Part shown: positions 56,259 to 64,000 of the stretch, in pieces
Position numbering within the stretch: the first letter of the stretch is position 1
Layout: the number at the start of each line of letters is the position of its first letter
Assembly: GCF_013033965.1 (NCBI RefSeq)
Contig: NZ_WQFE01000002.1
Location: 62,001 to 126,000, forward strand
DNA: 64,000 nt
Direction of reading: 5' to 3'
Source: Ruegeria atlantica
GTDB taxonomy: Bacteria; Pseudomonadota; Alphaproteobacteria; Rhodobacterales; Rhodobacteraceae
Position numbers and translations under genes: made by a program
The notes under the pieces: generated by a model
The model's database searches: none
Told to the model about the DNA's origin: nothing
The model's input: the letters and a program-made list of their open reading frames with translations, nothing else

Positions 56259-56285
56259 ATGTATTACGGGATCTGGGACAGCTAA
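56259..56285 (+). CDS. Eight-codon putative leader peptide ahead of the ABC exporter operon
   Basis: GGAGGG at 56247-56252, six bases, then an ATG opening M-Y-Y-G-I-W-D-S and a TAA. The ribosome site is far stronger than for most nearby genes, and the ORF lies in an otherwise empty 190-bp gap. Downstream arms AACAC (56292-56296) and GTGTT (56314-56318), with ACCC/GGGT inside, could form a hairpin 6 nt after the stop. This resembles a regulatory uORF, but expression is unproven; chance cannot be excluded for so short a frame. Confidence 0.4.
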   Translation: MYYGIWDS

Positions 56286-56372
56286 AGCTGGAACACGTTG
56301 ACCCGTAGGGGTGGTGTTCTGGCGCCATCATACTTCGCATGACTAATTTTCTGCTCAATCGGAGCACTCTCT

Positions 56373-58211
56373 ATGTTTCGCTATTTCGAAAACCTCGTTG
56401 ACCCTTTTGTTGCCTACAAGGAAACCGACACACCGCCGACGCGGTTGTGGCCGTTCATGCTGGACTACTCGCAACCCTTCATGCGGGTGTTCTTCTGGGC
56501 CGGTTTGATTTCTGTCGTTGTTGCGGCAGTTGAAGTTGGCCTGATCTACTACATGGGTCGCGTGGTTGACCTGTTGTCGGGTCCTCCGGCAGAAGTGTGG
56601 CAGGCCCACGGAACCGAACTGATCCTGCTGGCATTGTTCGTGCTGTTTCTGCGCCCTTTGCTGCATGTTGTGGACGTGCTGCTGCTGAACAACACGATCC
56701 TGCCGAACTTTGGCACCCTGATCCGCTGGCGTGCGCACAAACACGTTCTGCGCCAATCCGTCGGGTGGTTCGAGAATGACTTTGCCGGTCGAATTGCCAA
56801 CAGGATCATGCAAACGCCACCTGCCGCGGGTGAGGCCGTGTTTCAGGTATTTGACGCAATTTCATTCTCAATTGCTTATCTGATTGGGGCTGCAGTTCTG
56901 TTGATGGCAGCGGATCCGCGGCTGTTGTTGCCGCTGCTGGCCTGGTTTGCACTTTACGCCGTTCTGGTGCGCTGGACGGTAAGAAGGGTTGGTCCCGCGT
57001 CCCAGGCTGCGTCGGATGCGCGTTCGGCTGTGACGGGTCGGGTGGTGGACAGCTATACCAACATCCACTCGGTCAAGATGTTCGCCCACGGTGCGCAGGA
57101 ACTGGATTACGCCCGCGAAGCTATCGAAGAGACGCGTCGCACCTTTCAGGTCGAGATGCGGATCTTCACCATCATGGATGCAGTTCTGGTCACGCTGAAT
57201 GGCCTGTTGATCGTCGGCGTGGTTGGCTGGGCGATTGCCTTGTGGATGCAAGGCAGTGCCTCTGTCGGTGTTGTTGCGGCGGCAACCGCACTAACCCTGC
57301 GGCTGAACGCGATGACCGGTTGGATCATGTGGGCGTTGACCAGTTTCTTTCGCCAGCTTGGTGTCGTGGCCGAAGGCATGGAGACCATTGCCCAGCCAAT
57401 TGATCTGCTGGATACGCCGGATGCCAAGCCATTACAGTTGAGCAAGGGCCAGATCGATATCCAGGATTTGTCTCACCACTACGGGCGTAAAACCGGTGGT
57501 CTGGATCACGTCAACCTGACCATTCATCCGGGCGAAAAGATCGGATTGATCGGGCGGTCTGGGGCGGGTAAATCGACCCTAGTTAAGCTGCTTTTGCGGT
57601 TTTACGACGTTGAACAGGGTGCGATCCTGATCGACGATCAGAACATCGCCAGCGTCACCCAGGACAGTCTGCGCAGCCATATAGGTATGGTTCAACAGGA
57701 CAGCGCTCTGCTGCATCGCTCGGTGCGGGACAACATACTGTATGGTCGTCCCGACGCCACCGAAGAACAGATGATCGCCGCCGCCAAACAGGCTGAGGCC
57801 CATGAGTTCATCCTTGACCTGCAGGACCCCGAAGGGCGTACCGGCTATGACGCCCATGTGGGTGAACGCGGTGTGAAACTGTCCGGTGGTCAGCGGCAGC
57901 GGGTCACGCTGGCGCGGGTGATCCTGAAGGACGCCCCGATCCTGCTGTTGGATGAGGCGACATCTGCCCTAGATTCCGAGGTCGAAGCCTCAATTCAGGA
58001 AACTCTCTACGGCATGATGCAAGGAAAAACCGTGATCGCCATCGCCCACCGGCTGAGTACCATTGCGCAGATGGACCGTATTCTGGTTATGGATGGTGGC
58101 CGGATCGTCGAACAGGGCGGGCATTCGGAATTGCTGGCTCAAGGCGGGCTTTACGCCCAGTTCTGGGCACGGCAATCTGGCGGCTTCCTGAATCCGGAGG
58201 CTGCCGAATGA
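56373..58211 (+). CDS. ABC exporter half-transporter, first of a pair
   Basis: 612 residues: transmembrane domain at 35-330 with six helices, then NBD with Walker A G-R-S-G-A-G-K-S-T at 394-402, signature L-S-G-G-Q-R-Q-R at 503-510, Walker B I-L-L-L-D-E-A-T-S at 523-531 with catalytic E, and H-loop A-H-R-L-S-T. Multidrug/lipid exporter architecture; substrate unknown. Next gene is a close paralogue with 4-nt overlap, so a heterodimer is likely. Confidence 0.88.
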   Translation: MFRYFENLVDPFVAYKETDTPPTRLWPFMLDYSQPFMRVFFWAGLISVVVAAVEVGLIYYMGRVVDLLSGPPAEVWQAHGTELILLALFVLFLRPLLHVVDVLLLNNTILPNFGTLIRWRAHKHVLRQSVGWFENDFAGRIANRIMQTPPAAGEAVFQVFDAISFSIAYLIGAAVLLMAADPRLLLPLLAWFALYAVLVRWTVRRVGPASQAASDARSAVTGRVVDSYTNIHSVKMFAHGAQELDYAREAIEETRRTFQVEMRIFTIMDAVLVTLNGLLIVGVVGWAIALWMQGSASVGVVAAATALTLRLNAMTGWIMWALTSFFRQLGVVAEGMETIAQPIDLLDTPDAKPLQLSKGQIDIQDLSHHYGRKTGGLDHVNLTIHPGEKIGLIGRSGAGKSTLVKLLLRFYDVEQGAILIDDQNIASVTQDSLRSHIGMVQQDSALLHRSVRDNILYGRPDATEEQMIAAAKQAEAHEFILDLQDPEGRTGYDAHVGERGVKLSGGQRQRVTLARVILKDAPILLLDEATSALDSEVEASIQETLYGMMQGKTVIAIAHRLSTIAQMDRILVMDGGRIVEQGGHSELLAQGGLYAQFWARQSGGFLNPEAAE

Positions 58212-60040
58212 AGGTTACGGACCTTATAAACCCGTTCAAGAACATCGAAACGCCCCCGCCTCAAACGCTGGGGGCGTTCATTCGCTGGTGCCTGTCCGGC
58301 GCATGGCTGATGATTTTCGTCGCGGCTTTCTTCTCGGCCATGGCGGGTGCGATGGAGGCCGGAACAGCCTGGGTGTTGGGTCTGGTGATCGACGTGGCCA
58401 CGTCAAGCGGGCCAGATAGCTTTCTGACCGCTGACAACGTGTGGATGATGTTGGGGGCCGTGGCCTTTTTCATGGTCCTGCGCCCGATTTTGTTTGGTCT
58501 TTCGGCCTATTCCAATGCCTATGTTGTGATGCCCAACATTACGCCTCTGGTTCTGGCCAAGCTGAACCGTTGGACGCTGGGTCAGTCGGTCACCTATTTC
58601 GATGACGACTTCGCCGGACGGATCGCGCAGAAGCAGATGCAAACGTCCAACGCGATGGCGTCGGTCGTGTCCGAGACGATCAGTGCGATCGTGTTTGCTT
58701 TGGCCTCGTTGGTAGGTTCTTTGCTTTTGTTAGGGTCTATTCATCCGCTGGTTATGTTGCCATTTGCGGCGTGGCTTGCTGTCTACTTCCTGCTGATCCG
58801 CTGGTATCTGCCTCGTATCCGCAAGCGGTCTGCTGCGCGGGCTGGCGCACGGGCAATGGTGTCCGGGCAGGTCGTTGACACAATCACCAATATCAAGACT
58901 GTCAAACTCTTTGCCCATTCCGAGTTCGAGGATTCGGCGGCAAGAAACTCAATGGTTGATCTGCGGGACAAGATGCTGGCCTTTGGCAGTTTGTCGGCCA
59001 GCTTCCGCTTTATCCTGATGTTGCTGGCCGGTGTTCTGCCTGTTTTGCTGATTGGCGCGACCCTGTGGCTGTGGCAGGCTGGAACCGCAACCGCGGGGGA
59101 TATCGTGGCCGCTGGTGCCGTATCCATCCGTATTGCTCAGATGACCGGCTGGGTCAGCTTCACGCTCATGGGTCTTTACGCAAATGTGGGTGAGATTGAG
59201 AACGGCATGAACACGCTGGCCAAGCGTGAACGGGTCGAGGATCAAGCAGGTGCGACGGATTTGTCCGTGCCCGAGGGTCAGATCTCTTTTGATCACGTCA
59301 GTTTCGCCTATGGGCGTGATATCGGCGGCGTATCGGATGTGAATATGATCGTCCATCCTGGCGAAAAGCTGGGTATTGTCGGCGCTTCGGGGGCGGGGAA
59401 ATCGACCCTGGTTTCGTTGCTGTTGCGCCTTTACGACGGTGAAAAGGGCGCCATCCTGATTGATGGTCAGGACGTGTCGCAAGTGACGCAAGACAGCCTG
59501 CGCCGTCAGATCGGTATGGTCACGCAAGAAACCGCGATGTTCAATCGGTCTGCGCGTGAGAACATCCTGTATGGTCGTCCGGACGCCTCAGAGGATGAAA
59601 TGATCGAGGCTGCCGAAAAGGCCGAAGCGCATGAGTTCATCCTCAGTCTTCAAGACGCGCATGGCCGCACCGGCTATGATGCGCATCTGGGTGAGCGCGG
59701 TGTGAAGCTGAGCGGTGGGCAGCGGCAACGGATCGCGTTAGCCCGTGCCATTCTCAAGGACGCGCCTATTTTGGTGCTGGACGAGGCGACCTCGGCGCTG
59801 GATTCCGAGGTCGAAGCCTCGATCCAAACGGCGTTGCATCGGGTTATGCAGGGCAAGACGGTGCTGGCGATTGCGCATCGGTTGTCAACGCTCAGCGAGA
59901 TGGACCGGATCATAGTCCTGGATCAGGGACGTGTTGTGGAAACCGGCACGCATGATGCGTTGTTGGATCAGGGCGGGCTGTATGCGCGGTTCTGGCATCG
60001 CCAGTCGGGTGGGTTCATTCAGGCCGAAGCTGCCGAATAA
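58208..60040 (+). CDS. ABC exporter half-transporter, second of a pair
   Basis: 610 residues, same layout as the gene before it. The NBD is nearly identical in motif content (G-A-S-G-A-G-K-S-T, L-S-G-G-Q-R-Q-R, I-L-V-L-D-E-A-T-S), and long stretches such as E-A-H-E-F-I-L and G-R-T-G-Y-D-A-H are shared, showing tandem duplication. Both catalytic glutamates are intact, so unlike many heterodimers neither ATP site looks degenerate. Confidence 0.88.
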   Translation: MKVTDLINPFKNIETPPPQTLGAFIRWCLSGAWLMIFVAAFFSAMAGAMEAGTAWVLGLVIDVATSSGPDSFLTADNVWMMLGAVAFFMVLRPILFGLSAYSNAYVVMPNITPLVLAKLNRWTLGQSVTYFDDDFAGRIAQKQMQTSNAMASVVSETISAIVFALASLVGSLLLLGSIHPLVMLPFAAWLAVYFLLIRWYLPRIRKRSAARAGARAMVSGQVVDTITNIKTVKLFAHSEFEDSAARNSMVDLRDKMLAFGSLSASFRFILMLLAGVLPVLLIGATLWLWQAGTATAGDIVAAGAVSIRIAQMTGWVSFTLMGLYANVGEIENGMNTLAKRERVEDQAGATDLSVPEGQISFDHVSFAYGRDIGGVSDVNMIVHPGEKLGIVGASGAGKSTLVSLLLRLYDGEKGAILIDGQDVSQVTQDSLRRQIGMVTQETAMFNRSARENILYGRPDASEDEMIEAAEKAEAHEFILSLQDAHGRTGYDAHLGERGVKLSGGQRQRIALARAILKDAPILVLDEATSALDSEVEASIQTALHRVMQGKTVLAIAHRLSTLSEMDRIIVLDQGRVVETGTHDALLDQGGLYARFWHRQSGGFIQAEAAE

Positions 60041-60079
60041 GGGTTTTGTTGCGGCCCAAGCCCCGGTATCAGGCGTCTC

Positions 60080-61303
60080 ATGACGCAGACCTACACCATT
60101 ACCCGCCTTGGCCATCAGGGCGATGGTATCGCTGACGGCCCAGTATACGCTCCGCGCACCTTGCCGGGTGAGGTGGTCAGCGGCACGCTGCTGGATCAAT
60201 TCTTGACAGATATCCGCGTCGAGACACCCTCGGACCAGCGGGTCAAGGCACCGTGTCGTCATTACAAATCCTGCGGCGGATGCCAATTGCAGCACGCGGC
60301 AGATGGATTCGTCGCAGACTGGAAAGTTGATGTGGTGCGCACAGCGCTGGCCGCCCAAGGTTTAGAGGCCACGATGCGGCCAATCCACACCTCTCCAGAA
60401 CGATCCCGCCGCCGGGCTACAATCGCGGTTCGACGGACCAAGAAAGGCACGCTGGCGGGGTTCCACGGTCGCGCGTCTGACACGATCACCGAAATCCCGG
60501 ATTGCCATCTGCTGGACCCGGCCCTGATCGCCGCCATTCCAGTCGCCGAAGCGTTGGCGGTTCTGGGCGGCAGCCGCAAAGCTGTCCTGGCTGTGACGCT
60601 GACCTTGTCTGAAGCCGGGTTAGATGTGGCCGTCAAAGGTGGCAAACCGCTGGACGGCCCGCTCGAATTGTCCTTGGCACAAGCGACCGAGAAGCATGGT
60701 CTTGCGCGCCTCAGCTGGGATGGTGAAGTGATTGCGATGCGCCAGTCGCCAGTCCAGCGCTTTGATCAGGCGGAAGTCGTGCCACCACCCGGAGCGTTCT
60801 TGCAGGCTACGAAAGACGGTGAACAGGCTCTGTTACAGGCTGTTTCGGAGGCTGTGGGTAAATCAAAGCGCATTGTCGATTTGTTTGCCGGCAGCGGCAC
60901 ATTTTCGTTGCCGTTGGCCGAAATGGCCGAGGTTCACGCCGTTGAGGGCGAGGCTGCGATGACTAAAGCGTTGGATCAGGGCTGGCGCCGGGCGCCGGGC
61001 CTCAAGCGGGTCACGACCGAGGCGCGCGACCTGTTTCGTCGGCCATTGATGCCCGATGAGCTGAAATCTTTTGACGCGGTGGTGATCGACCCCCCACGCG
61101 CCGGAGCCGAAGCGCAGGTGACTGAGCTGTCGCAAGCCCTGCGCCCGGTGATTGCGTATGTGTCCTGCAACCCGGTGACCTTCGCCCGCGATGCGAAAAT
61201 GCTTGTCAATGCGGGCTACACCCTTGAATGGGTACAGGTCGTTGACCAATTTCGATGGTCGTCACACACCGAACTTGCCGCGCGGTTCACTCTGAACCCC
61301 TAA
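60080..61303 (+). CDS. TrmA/RlmD-family RNA (uracil-5-)-methyltransferase
   Basis: 407 residues. N-terminal TRAM-like domain, then iron-sulfur cysteines C59, C65, C68 and C142. SAM loop V-D-L-F-A-G-S-G-T-F at 266-275. Catalytic cysteine C363 in V-S-C-N-P. It methylates a uridine C5 in rRNA or tRNA; alphaproteobacterial members are annotated as RlmD- or RumA-like and the exact target is not known from sequence. Confidence 0.9.
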   Translation: MTQTYTITRLGHQGDGIADGPVYAPRTLPGEVVSGTLLDQFLTDIRVETPSDQRVKAPCRHYKSCGGCQLQHAADGFVADWKVDVVRTALAAQGLEATMRPIHTSPERSRRRATIAVRRTKKGTLAGFHGRASDTITEIPDCHLLDPALIAAIPVAEALAVLGGSRKAVLAVTLTLSEAGLDVAVKGGKPLDGPLELSLAQATEKHGLARLSWDGEVIAMRQSPVQRFDQAEVVPPPGAFLQATKDGEQALLQAVSEAVGKSKRIVDLFAGSGTFSLPLAEMAEVHAVEGEAAMTKALDQGWRRAPGLKRVTTEARDLFRRPLMPDELKSFDAVVIDPPRAGAEAQVTELSQALRPVIAYVSCNPVTFARDAKMLVNAGYTLEWVQVVDQFRWSSHTELAARFTLNP

Positions 61304-61324
61304 GAACTACAGGAGACCACCCGA

Positions 61325-62110
61325 ATGGCGATCACCCAACGCCTGCTGACCCTAATCGAAGCCCCAGCATTCGGGAAATTCATTACCGGTGTCATTATCT
61401 TTAACGCGGTGCTGCTGGGGATGGAGACATCGCCCGCTCTGATGGACGCAATGGGTCCGGTGATCGTGGCGTTGGACAGTCTTTGTCTGACCATTTTTGT
61501 TGTCGAAATTACGATAAAGCTGCTGGCAACCGGACGCCGGTTTTTCACCAACGGCTGGAACGTCTTTGATTTCGTGATTGTCGGCATCGCGTTGGTTCCC
61601 GGCGGGTCCGGCCTGTCGGTGCTGCGGGCCTTGCGAATCCTGCGGGTATTGCGTGTGATTTCAGTCGCCCCGCGCCTGCGCCGCGTGGTCGAAGGGTTCA
61701 TCTCGGCCTTGCCGGGCATGGCCAGTGTTTTCCTTCTGATGGCAATCCTGTTCTATATCGGTGCGGTGATATCGACCAAGTTGTTCTCGCAATCGTTCCC
61801 GGATTGGTTCGGTGATCTGGGCCTGTCCGCCTATACGCTGTTCCAGATCATGACGCTGGAAAGCTGGTCCATGGGGATCGTGCGCCCGGTGATGGAGGTT
61901 TATCCCTACGCCTGGTTGTTCTTTGTGCCGTTCATCATGGTGACCACCTTTGCGGTGGTGAACCTGCTGGTTGGTCTGATCGTGAATTCGATGCAGGATG
62001 CGCACCATGCAGAGGACGAAGTCAGAACCGATGCCTATCGCGATGAAGTGCTGGAGCGGCTTGAGAGCATCGAACGACGCCTGACAGAACAGCAATACAT
62101 CAAAAAGTGA
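61325..62110 (+). CDS. Voltage-gated sodium channel, NaChBac/NavSp type
   Basis: 261 residues, six helices. S4 has arginines every third position (R101, R104, R107, R110 in L-R-A-L-R-I-L-R-V-L-R). The selectivity filter is T-L-E-S-W-S-M at 177-183, the bacterial NaV signature. S6 is V-V-N-L-L-V-G-L-I-V-N-S-M, and the C-terminus (about 236-261) is a coiled coil for tetramerisation. NavSp1 from Silicibacter is a well-known member. TACAGGAG lies upstream of the ATG. Confidence 0.95.
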   Translation: MAITQRLLTLIEAPAFGKFITGVIIFNAVLLGMETSPALMDAMGPVIVALDSLCLTIFVVEITIKLLATGRRFFTNGWNVFDFVIVGIALVPGGSGLSVLRALRILRVLRVISVAPRLRRVVEGFISALPGMASVFLLMAILFYIGAVISTKLFSQSFPDWFGDLGLSAYTLFQIMTLESWSMGIVRPVMEVYPYAWLFFVPFIMVTTFAVVNLLVGLIVNSMQDAHHAEDEVRTDAYRDEVLERLESIERRLTEQQYIKK

Positions 62111-62165
62111 TTTCAGTTTTCACGTTTTCTGGCATAATACACAAAAAAAGCAGCAGGCAGTGAAC

Positions 62166-62684
62166 ATGGATCGTCGAGCATTTGGATTGGGCGCGATGGC
62201 AACGCTGAGTCTTTCAGCGTGTGCTTCGGCAAGCCCCAGATTTCTGACTTATGATGGGCCCGAAGTGACCTCTTTGGTCATCAACAAGGGCGCGCGAAAA
62301 CTATATCTTCTGCACAATGATAAGATCCTGAAAGAATATAAGGTCGATCTTGGGTTTGCACCCAACGGTACCAAAGCCAAGAAGGGCGACGGACGCACGC
62401 CGGAAGGCAGCTATCTGATTGATCGCCGCAATCCCAACAGCCGCTATCATCTGTCGCTGGGGATCTCGTATCCGAACTCTGAAGATATTGCGAAAGCAAA
62501 GGCCATGGGCGTCGATCCCGGAGGAGATATCTTTATCCACGGACAACCGAACCGTCGAAAAGAGCGCAAGCGCGCCAAAAAGACGCCGGATTGGACCGCG
62601 GGCTGCATCGCCGTCAAGAACGACGAGATGGAAGAGATCTATGCAATGGTAAACCGCGGGACGCTGATCACTCTGCGCCCTTAA
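62166..62684 (+). CDS. Lipoprotein L,D-transpeptidase-domain protein (YkuD fold)
   Basis: 172 residues from the ATG at 62166 (a GTG six bases earlier is possible). M-D-R-R-A-F-G then a hydrophobic run to lipobox L-S-A-C (C19), suggesting Tat- or Sec-exported lipoprotein. The YkuD active site is H125 (I-F-I-H-G-Q-P) and C147 (T-A-G-C-I-A-V), though the usual arginine after the cysteine is replaced by alanine. It would cross-link or anchor peptidoglycan in the periplasm. A CATAAT at 62133-62138 may be its -10. Overlaps the convergent sulfotransferase by 17 nt. Confidence 0.85.
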   Translation: MDRRAFGLGAMATLSLSACASASPRFLTYDGPEVTSLVINKGARKLYLLHNDKILKEYKVDLGFAPNGTKAKKGDGRTPEGSYLIDRRNPNSRYHLSLGISYPNSEDIAKAKAMGVDPGGDIFIHGQPNRRKERKRAKKTPDWTAGCIAVKNDEMEEIYAMVNRGTLITLRP

Positions 62685-64000
62685 CCGGTTTCCAAGCCCC
62701 AAACCCGAATTGCATATAGTCGCGCTGGTACGCTTGGGCTGCCAGCGTTTCCAACTTTTCGTCATAAACCTCAGCCAGCGAGTACGGAGTATCCGCTTCG
62801 CTGAGTTCAGGTAAGGGTGGTGTCTTGTGCCCCATCCTTCGCGCCAGATCGGGCAGGGCGTCAGAGATTTCCTCTTCGCGAATGATTAGGTCTGGCAAAG
62901 CAAATGCCGCCATCCCCTCAAGAGCCTGCGATTGACTGCACCATGCCGCATCCACGCGTATTGCTGTTTGCAGCGAAAGGTTCTGTCGCAGGAAGGTCAG
63001 GAACGCTGAAAACGCTTCGTAATGCTGCTCAACCGGGTAGTTGCCTTCGCGCAGCTGCCCAGGGATCGGAACCTTGAGCCGGTTGCGCAGGACGTGCCGG
63101 ATTTTCGGATACGCACCGGAACCTGTGTTGAGGATATGCCGGCTAAAAGCACCATGGGCGCGGGCCAATGGATGCTGGAGCACGGTGAACTTGCGATGCC
63201 CGGGATTGGATTGAAACCACCGACGGGTCTGCTTTCTGTTCTGATTGGTCAATAGCTGATCGACATCGACATGATCCAGCGCGGCCATCCACCTTGCGAC
63301 CGGGGCTTCCATTCCTCCGCGTATCGGCATGTACATCAGCGGCGTCTTTGGCGTGGCAACATAATTGGCCACCAGAGGGCGACGACGCGGTTCAAAATTC
63401 GGTGTGCTGTGCAAGTTGAAGCTGTCGATCTGCGACAACGCCTGCTCCATCTCATCCGGGTTTGTCACCTTTGCCAGCGCAGGTTCCGGATTTTGCGGTT
63501 TGAGCGTGTCATCGATTGCCGACAGCCTGCCAGACACACCTAACCATTTGGCAAGGCCATTCAGAAGGTGCACCTGACTGAGGTCGTCATATGTAATGTA
63601 AAACGCGGTCTGCCCGCTTTGCTGCAAACGCTGTGACAGCATGAGGTGAAATTCATGCTGCCGGTTCAGATATTTTACGAACGCTTCGGCATCGAACGTG
63701 ACCTGTGCTTCGCGACGGCGCTTGATGTTTTTCAGCTGCCACTGCTTGGTTTCCCGCGCGATGTTCAACGAGATGTAGCTGTCCAACGCGTTTCGGGTCA
63801 GAATGATCTTGGCGCAGCGCGGGTCATCCAAAGCAGGCTCTAACACGCGGGGATCATGTCCCTGAAAAAAGCGAAAGCCGTTCATCTCTCCGGGCGCCTT
63901 GCGGATCGCCTCCAGCAGTGTGGATGGGTCCCGATCCCGCTCTTCCACCGAGATGCCCAGCAGAGTGTCGGATTTCAGCCGCCCAATGAAATGGGGATTG
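62668..64000 (-). CDS. Sulfotransferase-family protein, 5' part beyond the window
   Basis: The frame is open to the right edge, so the N-terminus with the first PAPS-binding motif is missing. About 443 residues are visible. The first half has a sulfotransferase segment K-S-D-T-L-L-G then I-I-L-T-R-N-A-L-D-S-Y-I-S (the 3'-phosphate-binding R and S). The second half has V-L-Q-H-P-L-A-R-A-H-G-A-F-S-R-H, resembling the corresponding strand of another sulfotransferase group, so it may be a two-domain fusion. Related proteins are annotated NodH-like in roseobacters. It probably sulfates an exopolysaccharide or lipid. Confidence 0.7.
   Translation of the reverse strand, partial: NPHFIGRLKSDTLLGISVEERDRDPSTLLEAIRKAPGEMNGFRFFQGHDPRVLEPALDDPRCAKIILTRNALDSYISLNIARETKQWQLKNIKRRREAQVTFDAEAFVKYLNRQHEFHLMLSQRLQQSGQTAFYITYDDLSQVHLLNGLAKWLGVSGRLSAIDDTLKPQNPEPALAKVTNPDEMEQALSQIDSFNLHSTPNFEPRRRPLVANYVATPKTPLMYMPIRGGMEAPVARWMAALDHVDVDQLLTNQNRKQTRRWFQSNPGHRKFTVLQHPLARAHGAFSRHILNTGSGAYPKIRHVLRNRLKVPIPGQLREGNYPVEQHYEAFSAFLTFLRQNLSLQTAIRVDAAWCSQSQALEGMAAFALPDLIIREEEISDALPDLARRMGHKTPPLPELSEADTPYSLAEVYDEKLETLAAQAYQRDYMQFGFGAWKPVKGAE

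Noticed and set aside
1-64000. tRNA, rRNA, CRISPR arrays, insertion sequences, prophage genes
   Set aside because: None recognised by reading; gaps are short and lack tRNA-like arms, repeated spacers or transposase motifs. A tRNAscan and repeat search would be decisive.

Overview
The window reads as a chromosomal segment of a marine alphaproteobacterium of the family Rhodobacteraceae, most likely the Roseobacter group (Ruegeria/Silicibacter-like). This rests on gene order and family content: regB facing senC-regA, AddAB in place of RecBCD, a tandem Lin0512 pair, a NaChBac-type sodium channel, and a maf / hemJ-rho-mnmE-mnmG-rsmG-parA-parB block typical of alphaproteobacterial origins. Coding density is high and most genes sit in short overlapping operons. 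I saw no rRNA, tRNA, IS element, prophage or CRISPR array.

Layout. (1) 0-2.4 kb: the end of an HD hydrolase, a VOC protein, and a leftward operon senC-regA plus a small secreted cysteine-containing protein. (2) 2.5-14.4 kb: a rightward run of regB, a PAS-only DivL-like gene behind a near-perfect CtrA box, tsaE, amgK-murU (cell-wall sugar recycling), addB-addA (break repair) and trxA. (3) 14.4-25.3 kb: two Lin0512 genes, a DUF1127 gene, hslV and hslU separated by two opposing genes, a lipoprotein hydrolase, transporters, Smr, MltA, a Tim44-like protein, FxsA and SecB. (4) 25.3-36 kb: the likely replication-origin neighbourhood. dnaQ, coaE, aroE and maf are transcribed leftward from an AT-rich 404-bp gap, and hemJ, rho, mnmE, mnmG, rsmG, parA and parB rightward from it. 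Two perfect 16-bp parS palindromes lie at 31.6 and 33.5 kb, one overlapping the mnmG start codon.

(5) 36-43 kb: rph-rdgB-hemW-ybaN leftward, hrcA-grpE rightward, and mutS. (6) 43-56 kb: malic enzyme, a ribokinase-family gene, a periplasmic-type MsrA, an SCP2 protein, argG, a membrane protein, ilvA, a divergent Hpt / response-regulator-PP2C pair, a Nudix protein, and the hslO-nudL-cca operon. (7) 56-64 kb: a tandem ABC exporter pair preceded by a very short leader ORF with a strong Shine-Dalgarno, an RNA (uracil-5) methyltransferase, a voltage-gated sodium channel, an L,D-transpeptidase lipoprotein, and a probable two-domain sulfotransferase cut by the window end.

No clear novel defence or mobile system is visible; this is mainly core genome. 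The points most worth following are regulatory: the CtrA box on the DivL-like gene, parS built into mnmG and rsmG, the predicted origin, the short leader ORF before the ABC pair, the secreted protein coupled to regA, and the Hpt / RR-PP2C pair.
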